Below, one piece after another: positions 1 to 6,602 of a stretch of DNA of 64,000 nt. The position numbers and the translations under genes are program-made. Within the stretch, counting starts at the first letter, position 1. Each line of letters starts with the position of its first letter. Source of the DNA: Hyphomicrobiales bacterium. Its GTDB lineage: Bacteria; Pseudomonadota; Alphaproteobacteria; Rhizobiales; Xanthobacteraceae. Under the pieces are notes generated by a model. The model had not been told where the DNA came from, made no database searches, and was given only the letters and a program-made list of their open reading frames with translations. The stretch is from NCBI GenBank assembly GCA_016185205.1, contig JACPOA010000016.1:156945-220944 (forward strand), written 5' to 3'.

Positions 1-639
1 AACGGCGAGCAGAGCTTCTCGATCCTGTTCCGCGACCGCGAGGGCAAGACCACCCATACCATCGACAAGCTCATGCTGCCGATGCCGGGCCGCCACAACG
101 CGCTCAACGCCACCGCCGCCATCGCGGTCGCGCATGAGCTCGGCCTTTCAGACGACGTCATCCGCAAGGCGCTCTCGGCCTTCGGCGGCGTCAAGCGGCG
201 CTTCACCAAAGTGGGGACATGGAACGGCGCCGTCATCATCGACGACTACGCGCATCACCCGGTGGAGATCGCGGCGGTGCTGCGCGCCGCGCGCGAAAGC
301 GCCAAGGGCCAGGTGATCGCGGTGATGCAGCCGCACCGCTATACGCGGCTGCGCGACCTGTTCGAGCAATTCGCTTCCTGTTTCAACGACGCCGACGCGG
401 TGGTGATTGCGCCGGTCTATCCGGCCGGCGAGGCGCCGATCGCCGGCGTCGACCGCGACGCGCTGGTGGCGGCCTTGCGCGCGCACGGCCATCGCCAAGC
501 GCTGGCGCTCGAAAGCCCTGAGAAGCTCGCGGCCCTCGTCAAGAGTCTGGCGAAGCCGGGCGACTACGTGGTCTGCCTGGGCGCCGGCTCGATCACGCAA
601 TGGGCCTACGCGCTGCCGGGGGAACTGAAGGCGCTATGA
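1..639 (+). CDS. murC: UDP-N-acetylmuramate--L-alanine ligase, C-terminal part (5' end outside window)
   Basis: MurC adds L-alanine to UDP-MurNAc in the cytoplasm, the first amino-acid step of peptidoglycan stem synthesis. The frame is open from base 1, so only the last 212 residues are present. They include the central-domain stretch [15 protein letters not shown], the DDYAHHP motif that opens the C-terminal Mur ligase domain, and [14 protein letters not shown], all typical of MurC. The stop TGA overlaps the murB start in an ATGA arrangement, which implies translational coupling. The order murC-murB-ddl is the standard alphaproteobacterial dcw order. Identity is secure; the start and the ATP-binding domain cannot be judged. 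Confidence 0.96.
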   Translation, partial: NGEQSFSILFRDREGKTTHTIDKLMLPMPGRHNALNATAAIAVAHELGLSDDVIRKALSAFGGVKRRFTKVGTWNGAVIIDDYAHHPVEIAAVLRAARESAKGQVIAVMQPHRYTRLRDLFEQFASCFNDADAVVIAPVYPAGEAPIAGVDRDALVAALRAHGHRQALALESPEKLAALVKSLAKPGDYVVCLGAGSITQWAYALPGELKAL

Positions 640-1550
640 GCCTCCCCGACATCGTGCCCGAGCTGAAGGCCCGCCTGCCCGAACTGCGCGGGCGCTTGCT
701 GGCCAACCAGCCGCTCGGCGAGTTCACCTGGTTTCGCGTCGGCGGTCCGGCGCAGGCGTTCTTCATGCCGGAGGACGAAAACGACCTGGCCTATTTTCTG
801 CGCAACCTGCCGGCCGACCTGCCGGTGACCGCGATCGGCGCCGGCTCCAACCTGATCGTGCGCGACGGCGGCGTGCCGGGCGTGACGATCCGGCTCGGCC
901 GCGGTTTTAATGACGTTAAAATCGAAAGTGATTGCGTCACCGCCGGCAGCGCCATGCTCGACGCCATGGTGTCGCGCGCGGCGCAGAAAGCCGGCATCGC
1001 GGGGCTGGCATTCCTCAGCGGCATTCCCGGCACCATCGGCGGCGCGCTGCGCATGAACGGCGGCGCCTATGGGGCTGAGACCAAGGACGTGTTGATTGAG
1101 GCGCGCGGCGTCGACCGGCAGGGCAATCTGCGTACGTACAGCAATTCGCAAATGAGATTTTCCTATCGCCACTGCGGCGTGCCCGAGGATGTCATCTTCA
1201 CCTCGGCCACTTTCCAGGGCCGCGCCGGCGATCCGGCCGAGATCGCCGCCGAGATGGCCGCGATCAAATCGAAACGCGAGACGTCGCAGCCGCGCAACAG
1301 AACCGGCGGCTCCACCTTCAAGAATCCGCCGGGCATGAGCGCCTGGAAACTGGTGGACGAGGCCGGTTGCCGCGGGCTGAAAGTCGGGCAGGCACAGGTC
1401 TCCGACCTGCACAGCAATTTCCTCATCAGTCTCGACGGCGCCACCGCCGCCGATATCGAAACGCTCGGCGAAACCGTGCGCGCGCGCGTCAAGGAAAAAT
1501 CCGGTATCGATCTGGAATGGGAAATTAAGAGAATAGGGATTACACGTTAG
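636..1550 (+). CDS. murB: UDP-N-acetylenolpyruvoylglucosamine reductase
   Basis: MurB is the FAD enzyme that reduces UDP-GlcNAc-enolpyruvate to UDP-MurNAc with NADPH. The 304-residue product has the expected order: FAD-binding RVGGPA and [12 protein letters not shown] near residues 35-80, then [17 protein letters not shown], then the catalytic serine region [13 protein letters not shown], and the C-terminal [10 protein letters not shown]. Length and motifs fit a type II MurB as found in alphaproteobacteria. The frame is open upstream to base 600, but the ATG at 636 overlaps the murC stop by four bases and gives the normal N-terminus. ddl follows after 4 bp, so the genes probably share a transcript. 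Confidence 0.97.
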   Translation: MSLPDIVPELKARLPELRGRLLANQPLGEFTWFRVGGPAQAFFMPEDENDLAYFLRNLPADLPVTAIGAGSNLIVRDGGVPGVTIRLGRGFNDVKIESDCVTAGSAMLDAMVSRAAQKAGIAGLAFLSGIPGTIGGALRMNGGAYGAETKDVLIEARGVDRQGNLRTYSNSQMRFSYRHCGVPEDVIFTSATFQGRAGDPAEIAAEMAAIKSKRETSQPRNRTGGSTFKNPPGMSAWKLVDEAGCRGLKVGQAQVSDLHSNFLISLDGATAADIETLGETVRARVKEKSGIDLEWEIKRIGITR

Positions 1551-1554
1551 CGCT

Positions 1555-2475
1555 ATGAAACACGTCGCAGTCTTGATGGGTGGCTGGTCGGCCGAGCGCG
1601 AAGTGAGCTTGCGCTCCGGCAAGGCCTGCGCCGATGCGCTCGAACGCGCGGGCAGCTATCGCGTCAGCCGCATCGACGTCACGCGCGACATCGCCGCCAC
1701 GCTCGCCGCACTCAAGCCCGACGTCGCGCTCAACGTGTTGCACGGCCGGCCCGGCGAGGACGGCACGCTGCAGGGCCTGCTGGAAATCCTTGGGCTCCCC
1801 TACACGCATTCCGGCGTGATGGCCTCCGCCGTCGCCATGCAGAAGGACATCGCCAAGACCGTGCTGAAGGCCGCCAACGTGCCGGTGCCGGGCGGCATGG
1901 TGGTCACGCGCCAGGAGGCAGCCAGCGGCCATCTGCTGCCGAAGCCTTACGTGATCAAGCCGGTGGCGGAAGGCTCCAGCGTCGGCGTGTTCATCGTGCG
2001 CGAGGACCACAAGCACCCGCCGCAGGAACTGACGCGCGCCGACTGGACGTTCGGCGAGCGCGTGCTGGTCGAGCCCTTCATCCCCGGCAAGGAACTGACC
2101 TGCGCGGTGATGGGCGAGCAGGCGCTCGGCGTCATCGAGATCGTACCCACCACCAAATTCTATGACTACGAATCCAAATACGCGCCCGGCGGCTCCAAGC
2201 ATCTGCTGCCGGCGCCGGTGTCGCCCGAAATCTACGAGGAATGCCGGCGGCTTTCGCTGGCGGCGCATCGCGCGCTCGGCTGTCGCGGCGTGTCGCGCAC
2301 GGATTTCCGCTACGACGACAGCCTGGGCGGAACGAAAGGCCTCGCCTGCCTGGAGGTCAACACCCAGCCGGGCATGACCGAAACCTCGCTGGTGCCCGAG
2401 CTTGCCGCTTATGCCGGCATCGAGTTCGAGGAGCTGGTGCGCTGGATGGTCGAGGACGCCTCGCTGGATCGGTGA
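1555..2475 (+). CDS. ddl: D-alanine--D-alanine ligase
   Basis: Ddl joins two D-alanines with ATP to make the terminal dipeptide of the peptidoglycan precursor. The 306-residue protein begins with the family motif VLMGGWSAEREVSLRSG. It carries LHGRPGEDGTLQGLLE and the ATP-grasp core (PYVIKPVAEGSSVGV, near residues 130-146), and ends with the Mg-binding CLEVNTQPGMTETSLVPE. It starts 4 bp after murB. In many relatives ftsQ follows directly. Here the operon is broken after ddl by the convergent HTH gene 3 bp away and by about 3.1 kb of accessory DNA. Confidence 0.97.
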   Translation: MKHVAVLMGGWSAEREVSLRSGKACADALERAGSYRVSRIDVTRDIAATLAALKPDVALNVLHGRPGEDGTLQGLLEILGLPYTHSGVMASAVAMQKDIAKTVLKAANVPVPGGMVVTRQEAASGHLLPKPYVIKPVAEGSSVGVFIVREDHKHPPQELTRADWTFGERVLVEPFIPGKELTCAVMGEQALGVIEIVPTTKFYDYESKYAPGGSKHLLPAPVSPEIYEECRRLSLAAHRALGCRGVSRTDFRYDDSLGGTKGLACLEVNTQPGMTETSLVPELAAYAGIEFEELVRWMVEDASLDR

Positions 2476-2478
2476 GGG

Positions 2479-3249
2479 TCATGCCCGCGTAGGCGAGGCC
2501 TCGGCGTCCATCCACTCCTTCCCCATCCGGCTCTCGACGAAGGTATCGATGCGCTGCGCAAGTGCCTCACGAAAGGCATCCATGTCTTCCGGCATGTCGT
2601 CGTAAGGGACGGAATTGCTCTCGCCGCCGCCGGCGCGCATGCGCTGCAAGGTCTGCAGGGTCTGCGTCAGCACCGAGAGCGTGCGCGCGCAGCGCTCGGC
2701 GTCGTGGCGAGTGCGCGGCCGCAATGCGAGCTCCGCGCGCATGGCTTCCTCGGCCTCCAGCTCTTTGACGACCAGCGCCTCCAGGCGCTCGACCGGAGTC
2801 AAGCTCGGTTCGGTTGGCGCGGGCGCGAGGGCGCTCCCTCCCCCTGCAAGGGGGAGGGTTGGGGTGGGGGTCTGCTCCCCTCCCTCCACGAGCGTAGCGA
2901 GTGGTGGGGAGGGGTCGCCCGCCGTCGCTGAAGCTATGGCGGACTCGCTCACTCGCCCGCCCAACGGGTCCGGCCGAAGGCCGGCCCGATGATAAACTCC
3001 GCGCAGCGAAGGCGGGTCGGGGGAGGGGGGCTCTTGCGCCGCCAACTCGCGTGCTTGCTCAAGCAATCGGATCGCCGGCGGGCTGTCGCGCATCCGTTGG
3101 CTGCGCTGGGTCCAACCGTGCTTGCGCACCAGGCTCTGCAAGGTGGTGATGCCGATGCCGAGATCGGCGGCGAGCGCGGTCATCGGCTGGTCGGTGTTCT
3201 CATAGCCGTGCCGCGCGGCGGCAAGGAATTCCGGCGTGTATCGAGCCAT
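2479..3249 (-). CDS. HTH-type hypothetical protein with an in-frame repeat insertion
   Basis: The 256-residue product has an N-terminal helix-turn-helix-like segment of about 45 residues (TALAADLGIGITTLQSLVRK then HGW). The C-terminal part (about residues 150-256) is helical, rich in Arg and Glu, and acidic near the end. The HTH resembles terminase-small-subunit-like or transposase-like HTHs, but I do not recognise a function. Between about residues 74 and 139 the protein is low-complexity, Pro- and Gly-rich (LRPDPLGGRV, TPTPTLPLAGGG). This stretch is encoded entirely by palindromic repeat DNA at 2834-3030. I chose the ATG at 3249 over the open extension to 3327 because MARYTPEFL gives a normal domain start. 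It is convergent with ddl. Confidence 0.65.
   Translation of the reverse strand: MARYTPEFLAAARHGYENTDQPMTALAADLGIGITTLQSLVRKHGWTQRSQRMRDSPPAIRLLEQARELAAQEPPSPDPPSLRGVYHRAGLRPDPLGGRVSESAIASATAGDPSPPLATLVEGGEQTPTPTLPLAGGGSALAPAPTEPSLTPVERLEALVVKELEAEEAMRAELALRPRTRHDAERCARTLSVLTQTLQTLQRMRAGGGESNSVPYDDMPEDMDAFREALAQRIDTFVESRMGKEWMDAEASPTRA
2834..3030. repeat. GC-rich palindromic repeat (CTCCCCC/GGGGGAG family), composite, inside a gene
   Basis: The element begins with a hairpin of the form CCCTCCCCC-TGCAA-GGGGGAGGG. A CCCCTCCC...GGGAGGGG half pair, a CGGCCGAAGGCCG hairpin (about 2970-2983) and a closing GGGGGAGGGG run follow. The same building blocks recur near 20.4, 23.4, 28.6, 42.3 and 63.2 kb. 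The whole composite is read through in frame by the HTH gene. Confidence 0.8.
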
Positions 3250-3320
3250 GGCGATGCTCCATTCGGGCAGTGGATGTGGGGAAGGGTTCGGTAAAGGCGC
3301 GACAGGCGCCATCTTGCATT

Positions 3321-3350
3321 TTGACAAAAGATATGTATTATACGGATATA
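3321..3350 (+). promoter_or_regulatory. Candidate promoter/operator of the Phd-PemK operon
   Basis: An AT-rich patch holds a consensus TTGACA at 3321-3326 and a GATATA at 3345-3350, 18 bp apart. Between them lies the 9-bp inverted repeat GTATTATAC (3335-3343). It is suitably placed for autorepression by the antitoxin encoded at 3372. Inferred only from position and pattern. Confidence 0.45.
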
Positions 3351-3371
3351 ACAGATAATCAGGATAATGCG

Positions 3372-3638
3372 ATGTCGGTCGTGACCTCAGCCGAGTTTCA
3401 GCGAAAGCTTGGGCTTTATCAGGACAAGGCGCTGGCCGAGCCGGTGACCATCACCAAGAACGGCCGCGACCGTTTGGTGCTGCTGTCGGTCGAGGAATAT
3501 CAGCGGCTCAAGCGCCGCGACCGGCGGGTAGGGCTGACATCCGAACTCTCCGAGGAATGGATCGAAGCGGTGAGTAAGGCAGTGGTGCCGGAAGAGTACG
3601 GTCATCTCGACGCTGAATTGAAAGACTGGACGCCGTGA
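3372..3638 (+). CDS. Phd/YefM-family type II antitoxin
   Basis: This 88-residue protein has the Phd/YefM layout. The N-terminal DNA-binding fold (VVTSAEFQRKLGLYQDKAL) leads into EPVTITKNGRDRLVLLSVEEYQRLK, the strand-helix signature of the family. A C-terminal tail should wrap the toxin. By family knowledge it would neutralise the downstream toxin and repress the operon. The frame is open upstream, but the ATG at 3372 has an AGGA about 9 bp ahead and gives the standard start. Its TGA overlaps the GTG of the next gene by four bases, which supports a coupled pair. The neighbour is PemK/MazF-like rather than RelE-like, so this would be a mixed Phd-PemK module. Confidence 0.8.
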   Translation: MSVVTSAEFQRKLGLYQDKALAEPVTITKNGRDRLVLLSVEEYQRLKRRDRRVGLTSELSEEWIEAVSKAVVPEEYGHLDAELKDWTP

Positions 3639-4075
3639 CCATCCCGGTTCCGGGGGTCGGTCTCGTCATCCGCTACAGCTATCTCTGGCACAGCGAGCAT
3701 CTTGCAGGCCGTGAGGAAGGCCAGAAAGACCGGCCTTGTGCCCTGGTGGCAGCCATTCGCACGGGCGAGGCCGGCGAAACGCGCGTCCTGGTGCTGCCGA
3801 TCACGCATAGTCCGCCGGTTGCTGCCTCCGATGCCGTCGAGATTCCGCCGCTCATCAAGGAACGTCTGGGCCTCGATGCCGGGCGGTCGTGGATCGTCCT
3901 GTCAGAATGGAATGATTTTGTTTGGCCGGGACCCGATCTGCGGCCGGTGCCCGGCGCCGATCCGGCTTCCGTGGCGTACGGATTTCTGCCGCTGCGCTTC
4001 TTCACCGCCGTGCGCGAGCGCTTCCATGAACTGGCGCGAAAAGGCCTCGCGCAAGCCGTGAAGCGGACGGAATAG
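3635..4075 (+). CDS. PemK/MazF-like toxin (plasmid maintenance toxin family)
   Basis: The 146-residue product starts at a GTG overlapping the antitoxin stop. Features shared with rhizobial proteins annotated PemK-like are an N-terminal GLVIRYSYLW, the patch EEGQKDRPCALV, a core ending in RVLVLPITHSPP, and a later SWIVLSEWNDFVWPGPDLRP. MazF/PemK toxins are mRNA endoribonucleases with an SH3-like barrel. Activity here is inferred from family resemblance and pairing with a Phd antitoxin. No signal peptide or membrane segment is seen. It lies between ddl and ftsQ. Confidence 0.7.
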   Translation: MTIPVPGVGLVIRYSYLWHSEHLAGREEGQKDRPCALVAAIRTGEAGETRVLVLPITHSPPVAASDAVEIPPLIKERLGLDAGRSWIVLSEWNDFVWPGPDLRPVPGADPASVAYGFLPLRFFTAVRERFHELARKGLAQAVKRTE

Positions 4076-4169
4076 CGGATCGTTTTGGAGCTTGCCACGT
4101 TAGCGGCGTGGCGGCCGGACGCAATGCGCGACCCTGGGCGAAATCTAGCGGACCAGCGTAACGCTGTCA

Positions 4170-4199
4170 AGGATTAAAATCATCAGGATTAAAATCAGA
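4170..4199. repeat. Two tandem 15-bp units upstream of the DUF1902-HicA pair
   Basis: Two adjacent units, AGGATTAAAATCATC and AGGATTAAAATCAGA, share their first 13 bases. They lie about 95 bp before the antitoxin-like gene at 4293 in otherwise unremarkable spacer. They could be operator half-sites or remnant DNA; the sequence does not decide. Confidence 0.6.
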
Positions 4200-4292
4200 A
4201 GCCTCGGCTGCCAATGGTTGCTCGATTGTCTAGCTTGCCCTTCGTCAAAGCCTCTCCAAATGTGATATAAAAGCGTGCCGAGAGGAGTTTGC

Positions 4293-4529
4293 ATGTCGAA
4301 ACCGACCATCTTCACGATTTCCGCCGTTTGGGACGAGGAAGCCTCGGTCTGGAGCGGGCATTGCGACGATATTCCGGCCGCCGCCGATGCTTCCAGTTTG
4401 GACGAATTGCTCGCTAAGATGTCGGCTATGGCGCTCGATGTGCTGCCGGACAATCACCCTGACGCCGATCCCGCTTCGCTCTACTTGCAGATCACGGCGC
4501 TGCGCGAAGCCGAGCCTGCTTCAGCCTGA
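4293..4529 (+). CDS. DUF1902 protein, HicB-like antitoxin partner
   Basis: A 78-residue protein with the DUF1902 pattern: FTISAVWDEEASVWSGHCDD followed by IPAAADASSLDELLAKMSAM. DUF1902 has a small HicB-like fold and is often found next to HicA. It probably neutralises the toxin that starts on the base right after its stop codon. A GAGAGGAG just upstream selects the ATG at 4293 over the in-frame GTG at 4275. A TATAAA at 4266-4271 may be a -10 element. Confidence 0.82.
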   Translation: MSKPTIFTISAVWDEEASVWSGHCDDIPAAADASSLDELLAKMSAMALDVLPDNHPDADPASLYLQITALREAEPASA

Positions 4530-4727
4530 ATGGCGCCCCAGTTCGACCGCGCTTTGCGTGACTTGCTCCGCGCCACCGGATGCACCCTGATCCGTCAAGG
4601 CAAGGGCAGCCATGAAATTTGGCACAGCCCGATCACGCGGCGAAACTTTCCGGTGCCGGTCGGCATCGCCAGCCGTCACACCGCAAACGCAATTTTGCGC
4701 CAGGCCGGTCTGCGGAAAGCGTTTTGA
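4530..4727 (+). CDS. HicA-family toxin
   Basis: A 65-residue protein of the size and form of HicA, a double-stranded-RNA-binding-like fold that cleaves mRNA. The conserved features are LLRATGCTLIRQGKGSHEIW, with the catalytic-type His in GSHEIW, then FPVP and HTANAILRQAGL. The ATG is the base after the DUF1902 stop, so the two genes form a tight pair. An XRE-type gene follows after 13 bp and may belong to the same transcript. Confidence 0.85.
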   Translation: MAPQFDRALRDLLRATGCTLIRQGKGSHEIWHSPITRRNFPVPVGIASRHTANAILRQAGLRKAF

Positions 4728-4740
4728 ACGAGTTGCAGTC

Positions 4741-5028
4741 ATGGCGAAAAAGAACCCGCACATCGGCTCGAGCTTCGAAAGCTGGCTGGACGAGCAAGGC
4801 ATCCGCGCGGAGGTGACCGCCGCCGCGATCAAGGCGGTGATCGCGCACCAGCTCGCCAGCGAGATGAAAAAGAAAAAGATCACCAAGCAGCGCATGGCGA
4901 CGCTGATGAAGACCAGCCGCGCCCAGGTGGATCGGCTGCTCGACCCCGACAACGGCAGCGCCACCATCGAGAGTCTTCAACGCGCCGCACGCATCGTCGG
5001 GCGCGAGCTGAGGATGCAGTTGGTGTGA
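4741..5028 (+). CDS. XRE/Fis-type helix-turn-helix regulator
   Basis: This 95-residue protein carries a Cro/XRE-like DNA-binding domain: an N-terminal helix rich in Ala, a Lys-rich MKKKKITKQRMATLMKTSRA, then QVDRLLDPDNGSATIESLQR. Proteins like it are usually annotated as XRE regulators or HigA-type antitoxins. It lies 13 bp after hicA, with no RelE/HigB partner seen, so it is either a third member of the HicA operon or an orphan. The open frame extends upstream to 4612, but the ATG at 4741 gives the expected start. Confidence 0.75.
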   Translation: MAKKNPHIGSSFESWLDEQGIRAEVTAAAIKAVIAHQLASEMKKKKITKQRMATLMKTSRAQVDRLLDPDNGSATIESLQRAARIVGRELRMQLV

Positions 5029-5036
5029 TGAGCGGG

Positions 5037-5127
5037 CGTAGCCTGGATGGAGCGAAGCGAAATCCGGGGCGGCGTTTCCGCTGCGGGCACGTACCCCGCA
5101 TTCCGCCTCGCTGCATGCGGGCTACAG
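5037..5127. repeat. Dispersed repeat with GTAGCC...GGCTAC ends
   Basis: The element is flanked by GTAGCCTGGATGGAGCGAAG at the left and TGCATGCGGGCTAC at the right. The interior holds the rhizobial repeat phrase AAATCCGGGGCGGCGTTTCC. It abuts the truncated Uma2 coding remnant exactly where that remnant loses homology. Confidence 0.65.
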
Positions 5128-5207
5128 GCTACTTCCGCTTCGGCCCAGGCCAGGTATTCGTCCACATTCATGCGCGCTTTCGGCAAAGCGGTCATGATGT
5201 TGAGCAT
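5128..5207 (-). pseudogene. Remnant of an Uma2-family (DUF820) nuclease gene, N-terminus only
   Basis: On the minus strand the translation MTALPKARMNVDEYLAWAEA is a typical Uma2-family N-terminus. It breaks off after about 25 residues, where the repeat at 5037-5127 begins, and nothing of the PD-(D/E)XK core is left. I read it as debris of a gene removed or overwritten by repeat-associated rearrangement. The match is short. Confidence 0.5.
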
Positions 5208-5240
5208 AGCGCGTTGGATGGCACAGCCGAAGTGCAATAT

Positions 5241-5330
5241 CGTCATGGCCGGGCTCGTCCCGGCCATCCACGTCTTGTTTTGCCACGCAAAAAAAGGCGT
5301 GGATGCCCGGCACAAGGCCGGGCATGACGA
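5241..5330. repeat. CGTCATGGCCGGGC...GGCCGGGCATGACG palindromic element
   Basis: A roughly 90-bp element with inverted ends, CGTCATGGCCGGGC at the left and GCCGGGCATGACG at the right. Inner arms CATCCACG and CGTGGATG flank an AAAAAAA run. A second copy lies at 26023-26142 and a partial one at 12202-12219. None of the three is inside a gene. Confidence 0.75.
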
Positions 5331-5618
5331 CGGAGTGATTGCCGCAAGGTAATTGGAAGCAGTGGCCCCAACCGTAACCCGACCGCCACGCCCCGCCCTA
5401 AGTTACCGAACTTCCTCTCAAATCCCTCAAACTTTACTAATCGTTTACCAAATGGCCCGAAGACTAGGCACTGGCGGCGTTTCGCGCGCTTGGCCGCGCG
5501 GTTGCGCGTGCGAAGTTGCCGTTACGACGGGTGAGAAACCCAATCGGGCACGCAGCGACCTCGCTCGTGCCAAAGCTTGCTGCCCATTTCGGGCCAAACG
5601 TTTGAAGAGCCGGTCGCG
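5331..5618. other. Spacer and probable ftsQ promoter region
   Basis: No gene was found here. The AT-richer stretch 5400-5450 contains TTAC-N7-TTACC at 5434-5449, a degenerate match to the CtrA box TTAA-N7-TTAAC. Because ddl transcription probably ends before the accessory block, ftsQAZ would need its own promoter, and this is the only likely region. No clear ribosome-binding site precedes the ftsQ ATG. Confidence 0.35.
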
Positions 5619-6602
5619 ATGGATGGTCGAGGGCGCCTCGCTCAACCGCTGAAGCCAAAGATCAAGCAACGCAACGCCGCGGCGCGGCTGTCGCAGTCGC
5701 ATGCTTGGCATGCGCAGTCTTGGCCGGTGTCGAGCTCCGGCTGGCGGCGGCTGGCGTGGCGCTGGTGGGCCGCGCTGCTCGACTTTAAGGCGCCGCGCGG
5801 CGCCGGCGCCTCGGCCGCGGCTTTGCTGCTGCTCGCCAGCGCCAGCTACGGCGCGGTCAAGGGCAATCATGTGCCGGTCATCGTGGGCCAGTTGCAGGAC
5901 ATCTGCGATGCCGCGGCCAATAGCGCCGGTTTCGGCATTTCCGAAATCGCGCTCGCCGGCCAGCACGACGTCGCCCGCGAGGACATCCTCACGCTCGCCG
6001 GCATCACCGGCCGCTCCTCGCTGCTGTTCCTCGACGCCGCGCATATGCGCGCGCGGCTGCTGACCAATCCGTGGATCGCCGAGGCCACGGTGCTCAAGCT
6101 TTATCCCGGCCGGCTGCGCATCGAGATCACGGAGCGCAAACCCTTCGCGCTCTGGCAGAAGGACGGCCGCGTCGCGCTCATCGCCAGCGACGGCATGGTG
6201 CTCGAGTCCAGCGTGCCGCGGCGCTTCGCTTCGCTGCCGCGGGTGGTGGGCCAGGGCGCCGAAAAAGCGGCGGCGGATTTCCTCGAACTGCTGGCGCGCC
6301 ATCCGGGCATCGCGCGCCTGGTCGAGGCCTCGGTGCTGGTGGCCGAGCGGCGCTGGAACCTGCATCTGCAAGGCGGCGTCGAGGTGCTGCTGCCGGAAAG
6401 CGATCCGGCGCGCGCGCTCACGACGCTCGCCGATCTCGCGCGCGACCGGCAGTTACTCACGCGCGACATCGTCGCGGTCGATCTGCGGCTCAACGATCGC
6501 GTCACCGTGCGGCAGTCGAACGGCGCCGCCAGCGTGCGCGACGAGGCGCTCAAGGCCGCGGCCGACAAAGACAAGAAGAAGCGCAAGGGGAGCGACGCAT
6601 GA
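5619..6602 (+). CDS. ftsQ: Cell division protein FtsQ
   Basis: FtsQ is a bitopic inner-membrane protein of the divisome that links early and late division proteins. The 327-residue product has a basic cytoplasmic tail, one membrane segment (about residues 60-85, Ala- and Leu-rich), and a POTRA domain with EIALAGQHDVAREDILTLAG. The FtsQ-type domain includes NPWIAEATVLKLYPGRLRIE and ERKPFALWQ. The tail ends in a Lys-rich [12 protein letters not shown] chose the ATG at 5619 (MDGRGRLAQ) because relatives start this way; the frame is open to 5577. The stop overlaps ftsA by ATGA. Confidence 0.93.
   Translation: MDGRGRLAQPLKPKIKQRNAAARLSQSHAWHAQSWPVSSSGWRRLAWRWWAALLDFKAPRGAGASAAALLLLASASYGAVKGNHVPVIVGQLQDICDAAANSAGFGISEIALAGQHDVAREDILTLAGITGRSSLLFLDAAHMRARLLTNPWIAEATVLKLYPGRLRIEITERKPFALWQKDGRVALIASDGMVLESSVPRRFASLPRVVGQGAEKAAADFLELLARHPGIARLVEASVLVAERRWNLHLQGGVEVLLPESDPARALTTLADLARDRQLLTRDIVAVDLRLNDRVTVRQSNGAASVRDEALKAAADKDKKKRKGSDA

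Noticed and set aside
148..600. Long open frames on the opposite strand of murC and of most other genes (for example 606-1622, 7932-9608, 12197-13849, 56829-59780)
   Set aside because: High GC makes stops rare, so mirror frames are long. Their translations are Arg/His/Gly-rich with no family resemblance, while the opposite strand holds clear known genes.
2834..3030. CRISPR array or similar spaced repeats
   Set aside because: The repeats are hairpins of different lengths without regular spacing or unique spacers, and no cas genes are present.
4741..5028. Third complete toxin-antitoxin pair in the dcw island
   Set aside because: The XRE gene has no RelE/HigB-type partner on either side. It may simply belong to the HicA operon.
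5128..5315. Functional minus-strand gene continuing into the repeat
   Set aside because: Only about 25 codons look like Uma2. The rest of the frame is repeat sequence common in this bacterial group.
5241..5330. Insertion sequence
   Set aside because: Terminal inverted repeats exist but the element is about 90 bp with no transposase frame and no clear target duplication. It is a short palindromic repeat, at most a non-autonomous element.
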